From the NCBI GenBank assembly GCA_027452215.1, contig DAIDGQ010000018.1:1-64000 (forward strand): a stretch of DNA of 64,000 nt, read 5' to 3'. Below the pieces are notes generated by a model, which worked only from the letters and a program-made list of their open reading frames with translations, ran no database searches and was not told the DNA's origin. The stretch is from Granulicella sp. Lineage in GTDB: Bacteria > Acidobacteriota > Terriglobia > Terriglobales > Acidobacteriaceae. Numbering within the stretch: position 1 is the stretch's first letter; each line of letters begins with the position of its first letter. The position numbers were made by a program, and so were the translations under genes. Below are positions 48,466 through 56,245 of the stretch, piece by piece.

Positions 48466-50048
48466 ATGCCTCCCGCGACATCGAGGCTCAGTTGTTTTGT
48501 AGCAACGCTCTTGCCCCCCTGCTGAGCCGTCACATTCGTTACCCAGGTTCCACCGACCGGAAGCTGCACGGTTCCTTCATACTCGCCATTGCCCTTCTCG
48601 CTCAACGACGCCACTCTGTGTTGTGCGGCCATACCCATAGCGGGCATCGCCGATATCGTGAACGTCACGCTCACCTGTGCGCCCGTCACCGGCTTGCCGT
48701 CGGTTCCGGTCAACTTCACTCGCACTGTATTTGGTCCCTTGCGGGGAGGAGACGGCTGCATACTCAGGTAGATCTGCATCTGTGGAGCCACGGCATTACT
48801 GGCTCCCGGAACGGTTTCTGACAAAGGAGAAAACGCACCCATCGCGGCCTGAAGCTGTGCCTCCGAATCAACCAGGAAGTTGGCGGAGCTCACCACGCGA
48901 TCCCCTGCCTTGAGCCCGCGGAGAACCATCACCGAATCCTCCAACTGCAACCCCAACTCCACAACGCGAGGCTCTAGAACCCCGTTCTCGTGGTCGAGAA
49001 ACGCGATAGCCTGCGATCCCGACTGCAAAACCGCAGAAGTGGGAATCACCAACTGCTGCCCCAACGGAACCGAGATCGTGACATTCACATACATGCCCGG
49101 CTTGAGCAAGACACCAGGGTTGCGAAACACCAGCCGCACGCGCACAGTTCGCGTTGTCGAATCTACCTCAGGCAGAATCTGGTCGATGCGACCGTTGAAT
49201 TGCCGCCCGGGATAAGCGTCTACCCTAACCTGTGCCTTATCGCCCGGCTTGAGGCGTCCCACATCGTTCTGAAACACATTCGCGTACACCCAAACCGTGG
49301 AGAGATCGGCGATCGAGTAAAGCTTCGTGTCAGGCTGCACGTAAGCGTTCGGCAACGCCGCACGCTCGATGATGTAGCCGGACGCTGGCGACGTAATCGC
49401 GATCGTGCGCTCCACCTTGCCGTTCTGCTCCAAGTCCGCGATGGTCTGCGGTGGAACTTCAAACTGCCGCAGACGTTCCTGCGCGGCGCGCATCAGCCAG
49501 CCGCTCTCCTGTGCAGCCATATCGTCCGCATTTGGCGCGAAGGTCTTCTGATTATTCCGCGCCAGAAGATACTCCTGCTCGCTGCTTACAAGGTCAGGAC
49601 TGTAGATCGTAAATAGTCGTTCCCCTCTTCGTACATACTGGTAAGTTGCATTCGCGAAGACATCTTGAATCCAGCCCGCAAAGCGCGTTTGCACATACGA
49701 CAAACGCTCTTCGTCCATGTTCACATCGCCGGGAACGATCAGCGTATCGTTCACATCCTTACGCTGCACAATCGCAGTAGTAACTCCGATCTCCTGCATG
49801 CGTTGCGGCGACAACTGCACCGGCGCCAGCGCAGGTGCGGCTCCCGCCGATCCACCGCTCCCCTGCGGCAACTGCTTCGATCCTGCGTCCGGGCCGCGCG
49901 CCACGACTGGGTCTTCGGAATCCTGTGAGGATGCCGCTGCCGGAACCGCAGGTCCTCGGTGCATAAGCTCATACGCGAGTGCCCCCGCCAGCAACACAAC
50001 TAGAGTCACAGCGACCGCGAAAGAAATTTTATAAGTGCGTGTCTTCAT
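48462..50048 (-). CDS. cusB: CusB-type RND periplasmic adaptor with C-terminal YtkA/FixH-like domain
   Basis: A 528-residue membrane-fusion protein. One N-terminal membrane helix (about 8-26) is followed by a lipoyl/barrel-sandwich core: IVPGDVNMDEERLSYVQTRF, then RGERLFTIYSPDLVSSEQEYL and GKVERTIAITSPASGYIIER. After about residue 420 there is an extra Ig-like domain (VRVKLTGTDGKPVTGAQVSV, then ISAMPAMGMAAQHRVASL and YEGTVQLPVGGTW) that looks like the YtkA/FixH family. Its methionine-rich loop could bind copper. The gene overlaps both neighbours by 4 bases, so the three pump proteins are made together. Confidence 0.93.
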   Translation of the reverse strand: MKTRTYKISFAVAVTLVVLLAGALAYELMHRGPAVPAAASSQDSEDPVVARGPDAGSKQLPQGSGGSAGAAPALAPVQLSPQRMQEIGVTTAIVQRKDVNDTLIVPGDVNMDEERLSYVQTRFAGWIQDVFANATYQYVRRGERLFTIYSPDLVSSEQEYLLARNNQKTFAPNADDMAAQESGWLMRAAQERLRQFEVPPQTIADLEQNGKVERTIAITSPASGYIIERAALPNAYVQPDTKLYSIADLSTVWVYANVFQNDVGRLKPGDKAQVRVDAYPGRQFNGRIDQILPEVDSTTRTVRVRLVFRNPGVLLKPGMYVNVTISVPLGQQLVIPTSAVLQSGSQAIAFLDHENGVLEPRVVELGLQLEDSVMVLRGLKAGDRVVSSANFLVDSEAQLQAAMGAFSPLSETVPGASNAVAPQMQIYLSMQPSPPRKGPNTVRVKLTGTDGKPVTGAQVSVTFTISAMPAMGMAAQHRVASLSEKGNGEYEGTVQLPVGGTWVTNVTAQQGGKSVATKQLSLDVAGGM

Positions 50049-51400
50049 CTCTTCACCTCCGTTGCCGACATCGTGGATGGTTCCAGCGGCGAGCCAGTCG
50101 CCAATTCAAGATCCGCTAAGCGCTTATCAAAATTTGCCACCGCATCGAGCCATGCGAGGTCAACATTGATCACAGTCATCTGGCTGTCGAGCAAATCCAG
50201 AAAACTCGTCTTCGCATTTTCGTAACCGATCACGCTGGACTCAAGCGTCGTTTCTGCCTGGGGTCGCAGCTGATCGTGGTACATATGCGCCAGCCTCTGC
50301 GCCGCCTCCCCCTCGACCAGCCCCTCCTGAATCTGTCCGTAAGCCATATTGCGCAAAGCCCACAGTTCAGCGTCCTGCTCGGTGACCCGCGCCGTCGCTT
50401 CCGCAATCTCCGCATCGTGCTTGCGCCGATTCAACCACGGCAAATTGATCGAGCCCTCCACCATATAGTCGTTGCGCATCGACGTGCCCGAAGGCATCAG
50501 CATGTATCCTCCGGAAACAGTAAAGTCCGGCTGGTAAGCCTTCTCAGCAAGCACCTGCTCGGTGTGACTTCGCGCAGCGGCTTGCGCGGCAGCTATAAGA
50601 TCGGGCCGCGACCTCAGAGCCATCGCGTCCAGCATCCGCGCCTCGGGCAGCGCTTTCGCCACTGCAAGCTCCCCCGCAACAGACACCGGCGTGTGAGGAT
50701 CGCGACCAAGCAGCGTATTGAGCCGCGCCCGCGCCAGCCCCGCATCATGATCAAAGCGAATCATGTGTTCTGCGAGCGACGTAAGCGCGACCTGCGCTTT
50801 CAATATGTCCTGCTGCGGCACTTTGCCAACCTCGTATTGGATACGCGCCGCTTCAATCGCTTGCCGTGCAATCGCCACGTGCTGATCGTGAATCTGCATT
50901 TCGTTTTGGGCCAGCAACAGATCGTCGAAGGCTTTGTGGACGCGCACCCGGATTTCTAGGCGAACCTCGTCAAGCTGTGCCTTGGCCACGTCCACATCCG
51001 ACTGCGCAACGCTCGTCCGCAGCGCCCGTTTCCCTGTTCCTGAAAACGTCTGGCTGAGGCTGAACATGTTCTGTGCATCGTTGAAATTCCAAGGCTGCTG
51101 CAACGGAACTCCCCATCCGCGATACATCGCCATCGGATCGTCCAGCGCGCCGGCAATCGGTACATGCGCCTCCGCCATGGCCACCCTCCGCGCGGCCACC
51201 GCGATCTCCGGGCTGCGAGCCAGCGCCAGGCACTCCACGTCATCCAACGTCAGCAGCGATGTCGCCCGCACTGCAGGCGGCTCCTGAAACATCGCCGCAA
51301 AGCCAGCAAGTCCGCCCTCCCCGCTTGACACCTGCGCACTGGAAGTACCGCCAGACAAAGCGGACGCGAGAATCAACAAAATCCATACAAACGCTTTCAT
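50045..51400 (-). CDS. TolC-family outer-membrane channel (CusC-like)
   Basis: About 451 residues from ATG 51400, supported by GGAGG and a signal peptide (KAFVWILLILASALSGG, ending SSAQ); an ATG 27 bases further upstream is less likely. It has two OEP repeats of long helices (LDDVECLALARSPEIAVAARRVAM and VRLEIRVRVHKAFDDLLLA), forming the trimeric periplasmic tunnel and barrel. It is the first pump gene; a small cysteine-rich exported protein is encoded 107 bases upstream. Confidence 0.92.
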   Translation of the reverse strand: MKAFVWILLILASALSGGTSSAQVSSGEGGLAGFAAMFQEPPAVRATSLLTLDDVECLALARSPEIAVAARRVAMAEAHVPIAGALDDPMAMYRGWGVPLQQPWNFNDAQNMFSLSQTFSGTGKRALRTSVAQSDVDVAKAQLDEVRLEIRVRVHKAFDDLLLAQNEMQIHDQHVAIARQAIEAARIQYEVGKVPQQDILKAQVALTSLAEHMIRFDHDAGLARARLNTLLGRDPHTPVSVAGELAVAKALPEARMLDAMALRSRPDLIAAAQAAARSHTEQVLAEKAYQPDFTVSGGYMLMPSGTSMRNDYMVEGSINLPWLNRRKHDAEIAEATARVTEQDAELWALRNMAYGQIQEGLVEGEAAQRLAHMYHDQLRPQAETTLESSVIGYENAKTSFLDLLDSQMTVINVDLAWLDAVANFDKRLADLELATGSPLEPSTMSATEVKR

Positions 51401-51507
51401 GCTCCCTCCAACGGAGACACAGCTCATGGGATATTCGTGCGTTCTCGCCGCGAGTAGGTGCGCAGGGACACACGAAGGCCAGTGTTCAGCCTGCGAAGGA
51501 AGGAGAT

Positions 51508-51873
51508 CTAGATTCGGAGTATGGAAATTCGGCCCGCGGAAGACTTCGGCGGCGGCGCTTCAATAACGTTTCGCCATGCGGTCCTGGTCGTGACGAACCT
51601 CTCCAGGCTAGTTGGATACATCACCCACAGCGGCTTGAGCGCACGCTCCGGAGAGAACCCAGTAACCGGAGCCACGGCTGGACTCGTCCCGTGGATTCGG
51701 CAGCAGGAGTGATTCATCTTCATGCTGGGAACCACGCCGTCTTTTGCCATCTCACCGCAGCAGGAGGACCGTGCATTGGATTGCATCAGAAGCACACAAG
51801 CCGACGCCGGCATCGCAGTCCATGAGACCACTATGGCCAGCATCAGCAGCGCGAGTTTTCTTCCCCAATGCAT
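51508..51873 (-). CDS. Small cysteine-rich exported protein next to the copper pump
   Basis: A 121-residue protein with a clear signal peptide (GRKLALLMLAIVVSWTAMPAS). The mature N-terminus has two vicinal Cys pairs with Met and His nearby: SSCCGEMAKDG and MKMNHSCCRIHG, a layout suited to soft-metal binding. The C-terminal half has no recognisable motif. It lies 107 bases before the outer-membrane channel gene, so it probably belongs to the copper operon, perhaps as a periplasmic metal sponge or sensor. I do not recognise a named family. Confidence 0.7.
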   Translation of the reverse strand: MHWGRKLALLMLAIVVSWTAMPASACVLLMQSNARSSCCGEMAKDGVVPSMKMNHSCCRIHGTSPAVAPVTGFSPERALKPLWVMYPTSLERFVTTRTAWRNVIEAPPPKSSAGRISILRI

Positions 51874-52243
51874 GATCGTAGTATCCCAGTTTCACCTCTA
51901 AGTATCCAGTTTTGAGCTTTCACAGGCGGTGTCCGATATCACAATTCGCAGAAAACTGATGTCGGAGACAGCCGTCCGCAGCCAAGCTTTCGAGCTCGCA
52001 GCCTGCACAATGCAGCATGAGCGTCCTCCACGCCCCCCAAGCTGTGACGACGATTCTGCCGATCATGCTCAGCACGAGAAGGACAACAACGCGGACAACA
52101 ATTCCACAGCTTCGCCATTCCAGACTCAAGGAGTGTCTGGGCATCCCGTGACCAACTAAAACAGCGTGGCCACAGCCACTTGGCTCTTTGGAGAAGGTCG
52201 ATCCGTCTGCTCGTCTACGCGACACTCAACGTTCGTACTAGCT
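51874..52243. other. Gap upstream of the copper operon
   Basis: About 370 bases with overlapping short open frames on both strands (76 residues plus, 101 residues minus), neither with a recognisable domain. The minus-strand frame has one hydrophobic stretch (VVVLLVLSMIGRIVV). The copper operon promoter should lie just above 51873. Confidence 0.3.
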
Positions 52244-52560
52244 CTATCCGCAGCTCGTTCGAGCAGTCCGTACACCTTCACAATCGCTCACATCGCAATC
52301 AACGTCCTGGTCTTTCTCGCCATGGTCGCAAGCGGTGTCTACTTCACCCAGCCCACGCCTCTCGACGTCTTCCGTTGGGGAGGAGACTTCGGCCCCGCGA
52401 CCATCGGCGCACACCAGTGGTGGCATCTCCCCACCTCCTGTTTTCTGCACTTAGGCATCATCCACATCGGCATGAACATCTACGTACTCTATGTGATCGG
52501 CCCTTCATCCAAACCGTCTTCGGACGCATGCGCGACTTCCTCACTACTTCACCGCAGGCC
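52244..52560 (+). pseudogene. Rhomboid protease remnant
   Basis: The N-terminal part of a rhomboid intramembrane protease: YTFTIAHIAINVLVFLAMVA, then DFGPATIGAHQWWHLPTSCF and LHLGIIHIGMNIYVLYVIGP. After that the frame shifts (near 52500) and continues as FIQTVFGRMRDFL in another frame before the match ends. The GxSG catalytic serine and the later catalytic histidine helices are missing, so it cannot be active. It is the first of a run of broken genes. Confidence 0.8.
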
Positions 52561-53081
52561 TCGCACGCAACATCGTCAGCGTGTCGATCGCGGGCATCCA
52601 CATCCGCAATGTGTTCGGCAAAGACAATCGCAACTCTGGGTCTGCACTGTACGTGGTGACCGACAGTAACACAGCGGTGCCTCAACCCAATAACGCGTGC
52701 AACACAACGGAGCCCTCGCAAACTCCGTTGTCTGCAAGAGGAAACTACACCGTAGGAAACACAGCGCAGACAGGCGTCTACCACCGCGATACTGTCATCA
52801 ATAAAGGGCACTCGCCCGTCGAATTGGTCGCCAACTCTGACACCATCATTCCCAACCAGCCCACAAGAGGAGCCTTTGTCTTCGGGTCTACAGCGCCACC
52901 CAGCGCTGCAAATGGACTGATAGCTTTTGCCGGGTTTGAGAATGAAGACAAGCCAGCTCTCGGCGGAGTCTATCTGGCTCCGCCCGGCCAAGGCTGCCCA
53001 CATCAAAAGAAGCTTTCGGACTACGAGGAGTTCCTTTGCGTCCGATTCGTAAGATCACTTCGTAATTTGGATTCGCTGTGA
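52560..53081 (+). pseudogene. Fragment of an unidentified exported-type protein
   Basis: An open frame continues across the rhomboid remnant boundary and encodes IRNVFGKDNRNSGSALYVVT, VTDSNTAVPQP and LIAFAGFENEDKPALGGVYL. The last motif resembles repeats of acidobacterial beta-propeller-like surface proteins (FxNEDxPTLGGIYxAP). The end of the frame (after about 53000) runs antisense into the TolB-like remnant. It looks like an internal piece without its own start. Confidence 0.45.
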
Positions 53082-53790
53082 AGGCTTTTTCAAGTGTGGG
53101 TAGAGTTATCGCGAGGCGCTTGTGAAAGACGGCTTGTTTGCCGTCGGGGGACCCCGATGCGGTTCGAATGTCTCCGCGCGGACCGCGTGTGCCGCTGGCG
53201 TAGTAGATGTCTCCACCCGGATCCTCCTTGTCTTTCCTGACGTATCCGACATCGTTTCCCGGCAGCGGTAGCGATTTATTTTGACGCCTGGCCCAGCGGC
53301 CAAATCGACGGACGCTCTCGTATGAATGTCGAAAGAGACCAGTTTGGTATCGTGGTCGGGAGCAGGAATCGGCAGGCGACTGACGTGTGTATTTTCCGCG
53401 TCCGTGCAGTAGGCGACGAGGTGCCGGCTGTCGGGCATCCATTTCTGGCTTCCGCAAAATCCCCTTTGGCTGGTGACTTTCTTCAGCCCTGATTGATCGG
53501 GATGAATGATGTAAAGATCGGCCAATTGAAGACGTTCCAAACGCCCGTGAGCAAACGGCGCAGGGTGATCGTGGCATGACGAGAACGAAATCCATTTGTC
53601 GTCGGGAGACCATGACGGTCGAAAATCGGGACCTTTGCCCGACGTGAGACGCCGAACCTGACCGGTGTCCATGGTCATTTCCGGCATGCTTGTGACGCCA
53701 GTCATGATGCGCTTCGATATAAGAGTTCTCCACCAGATGACTATCGGGTCGTTCTTATCCATTCTGTGCTGCGACATGATCATCTTCCGC
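53025..53790 (-). pseudogene. TolB-like beta-propeller gene with frameshift
   Basis: The first frame (53106-53798) gives GQVRRLTSGKGPDFRPSWSP, then DDKWISFSS and RLQLADLYIIHPDQSGLKKV, classic TolB/PD40 blades. After DLAAGPGVKINR the match jumps to another frame (seen in 52888-53733), which continues LPGNDVGYVRKDKEDPGGDI, SGSPDGKQAVFHKRL and then loses similarity. A single indel near 53270 explains this. The gene is also shortened at both ends relative to such proteins. Confidence 0.8.
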
Positions 53791-54105
53791 GCGTGCATGG
53801 CGCTGGCGATCTATTTTCGCAAGCGCCCTCAGTATCATCGCCACCTGGTTTTCATGGCCAGTTGTCAGCTGATGCATACCGCATTTGTCAGACTTTCATA
53901 CCTGGGCCTACATGACCTGCTCTATCCGGCGCTTGACGCGCTGATCGTGGCTGGCATATCCCGCGACCTCGCAGTCGATGACCGAATCAACAGAGTTTAT
54001 GTCTACGGTCTCCCGGCAATGATTGTTTTGCAGCATGGGCCACCTACCTGGAGCGCGTCGATCCGAGTTGGTGGCAGGCCGCGACGCAGGCGATTCTAGG
54101 TGAGT
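53740..54105 (+). pseudogene. Frameshifted membrane protein fragment
   Basis: The plus-strand frame encodes a hydrophobic segment and YFRKRPQYHRHLVFMASCQL then YLGLHDLLYPALDALIVAGI, which looks like the last helices of a small multi-pass membrane protein. Near 54032 the frame breaks: the natural C-terminus AWATYLERVDPSWWQAATQA is found in the next frame and ends at a stop about 54105. The N-terminus is missing. Confidence 0.65.
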
Positions 54106-54110
54106 GAAAT

Positions 54111-54407
54111 CAGCCAGGCAAGTGATCTTTGCAAGGAATTGGTCAGCGGTACTCGTCGCTATGACTACAGTTCGATCCAACCCGTTCCCCCCTTTTCAGA
54201 GAAGTTGTGAATCGAGCTCTATCGAGTGACTGGCTATCCGGAAGCAAATCGCGAACAGCCCGCCAAGTCAGCTTTTGAACAAGTCCAAGTCCGCTGAGTC
54301 GTTTGGACAGAGTGGGACAGTAGGACTCATGTCTCAAACGCGAGACATGGGGCACTCGTTTTCGTAGTGATGGTCAGACGTCGGTCACCTGCGAAGAGCT
54401 CCTTTTC
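54111..54407. other. Gap within the decayed region
   Basis: About 300 bases with no recognisable product. It contains the inverted repeat at 54328-54349. Confidence 0.4.
54328..54349. promoter_or_regulatory. Inverted repeat CATGTCTC-N6-GAGACATG
   Basis: A perfect 8-base dyad (54328-54335 and 54342-54349). The core TGTCTC-N6-GAGACA has the look of an activator site for a dimeric Fis-type or other regulator. No intact gene next to it would obviously use it. Confidence 0.35.
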
Positions 54408-55370
54408 TCAGACAGGCCGCGCCTCCACGATGCTGAAGGCGCCGGCCGTGCGCAAGACGCGAGCCAGTGCAAGACCTGTTGCGCGAAACAATTCGCTGTA
54501 TTCATCCACAGTGCGCTGGCGTGCTTTGCCAAAGTACAACAACATCATCATGTCGATGATGCTGACGCGCGGATCTGGTTTACAAGGCACGGTAAGCATT
54601 TCCATAACGAGCAGCCGGTCCGTGTCGCGCATAGCCTCTTTGCAGTTCAATAGGATGGCGCGGCAATCAGCGTCGGGCCAATCATGAAGCACCTGGGAGA
54701 TTGTCCAGACTTCGCCCTTGGCCGAAATCGGATGGAAGAATCTGCCGCCCGGAAACTGGCAGCGGTCCCGGACACCTCGCGCGGACAGCAGGTGTTCGCC
54801 ATCGAGTAGCACTTCCGGCTGCTCCACCAGAATTCCCCTCATATCCTGGTGCTTCTCCAGAATGGCTGCCATCAGCGAACCGGCACCGCCGCCGACATCG
54901 ACGACAGTATGAACTCCTTCCTACTCGTAAGCGTCAGCAATTTGCCGGTGCTCGTCACCGCGGACCTGGCAAGCGCACGGTTGAACAGTTCGTTCTCTTC
55001 CGGGAGGCGGCGCATTCGATCCCAAACGACTCGTCAAATACGCGAACCAAGCTCGCTTCACCCGTCTTCATGCTGTGGCCGAGCGCCGCGGCAGATTGAA
55101 TTACGTGCTCAGAACCCCAGAAGAGGAACGCGTTCCGAAGGCTACCCGGCCGGTCGCGATAGAAATCGGAGACGGAGTTGTTGCAAACACCCCGGGTGAG
55201 ACTTCCTGAAACGCGCCAAACGCCGCCAGCGCCCGCAGTGCGCGAGTGACGGACAACTCGTTCAATTCGAAACGCTTCGCCAGGTCGCTGACGGCTAGCG
55301 GGCCGTGGGCGAGATGATCTGGAACGCCACCCCGAATGAGTTCCACGAGCACAGGTATGAGGTACTTCAT
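54408..55370 (-). pseudogene. O-methyltransferase pseudogene (Methyltransf_2 type)
   Basis: Three pieces in order along the minus strand. The dimerisation/winged-helix part is MKYLIPVLVELIRGGVPDHL, then GPLAVSDLAKRFEL (about 55101-55370). The middle part, in a different frame, is VSDFYRDRPGSLRNAFLFWG then ESLVRVFDESFG-like sequence (about 54990-55180). The SAM-binding part returns to the first frame at 54408-54872: ISQVLHDWPDADCRAILLNC, then VMEMLTVPC and VDEYSELFRATGLALARV. At least two frame disruptions separate them, so no functional enzyme is made. Confidence 0.82.
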
Positions 55371-55439
55371 CAAAGACCCCTCTGAGCGCCAGCCTGCAGC
55401 CGAAGTCCGCATTGACATGCGAGAACAGCGACTCAAGAG

Positions 55440-56007
55440 ATAGAGCGTGGTTCAAAGCCTGAAGTGTCCTCGCAAGTCCGCGAAAGAACGTCGAGTCGTA
55501 CTGGGTGTCGCTCCTGGCCGCCAAATGTTTCGCATCTTCGCCGGCGGTATAAAGCAACTGGTCGGTTCCAGCAGCAGCCGCCGTGTAGATAACCTCGGCA
55601 ACAACAGGCGCCTCGGAGATGCCTTCCACCGCGAACTTGCTGCCGCTGTAGAGTGCGCTGAGCGGCAGTGTAAGCCGCCCGCCAATCGAGGACACGTTCA
55701 CGATGACTCCGCTAGCGCGCAGCCGAAACCCGGGCACGAACGCTTGATTCACGGCAAACATACCAACTACATTCGTCTCGAACCGCTGCCTGATCGTCTT
55801 CACTGCAGTGGCCTCAAGAACGCCATAGGCTCCGTATCCAGCTTTATTCACCAGCACATCGATACTCCCGACGCGCTCACCATCCATGCTGATATTCGTC
55901 ACCCCATCCTTGAAGGTGATTTCGGAGTACCTGAATATACGGAGCGGAGGATAGCGAAGAACGAGTGCCTGATCGTTCGTCATGTTTATGCCACCACCGC
56001 CGATCAC
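55440..56007 (-). pseudogene. Short-chain dehydrogenase (SDR) pseudogene with internal deletions
   Basis: The frame encodes SIDVLVNKAGYGAYGVLEAT, FETNVVGMFAVNQAFVPGFR, NVSSIGGRLTLPLSALYSGS and KFAVEGIS, the middle and catalytic Tyr-x3-Lys part of a classical SDR. The N-terminal Rossmann glycine motif is gone: the sequence jumps from a short leader to the NKAGYG strand. After KFAVEGISEA another deletion leads directly to PVVAEVIYTAAAAGTDQLLY near the normal C-terminus. The frame then runs on into the O-methyltransferase remnant, producing an artificial 350-residue reading frame. Confidence 0.82.
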
Positions 56008-56245
56008 AATGCAACCCGTTCTCCAGCCGAAAATCTTTTTTAAACTTTTTCTTGACTAATCTCAGTTGCAGAGCGAAGCTTTTCGCACGCTTCTGCGCGC
56101 CGTAAGGCTGGGACGTAACTGTCGGGTCAATTTATTCACCCGCATCAAAGAGTTAGTCTGATCTGCTTCTTTGAAGTTCCCTGTTTCACCGTTGCCTTTG
56201 CGTCATCCTCCTCGGTTTCCCGCGTGTAGACAGCTGGAGACGACC

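Noticed and set aside
51929-52159. 76-residue plus-strand frame rich in Asp, Asn and His
   Set aside because: No ribosome site or family signal, and it opposes another equally weak frame.
52166-56245. Mobile element as the cause of the decayed region
   Set aside because: I saw no transposase, integrase or clear terminal inverted repeats; the damage is indels and deletions.
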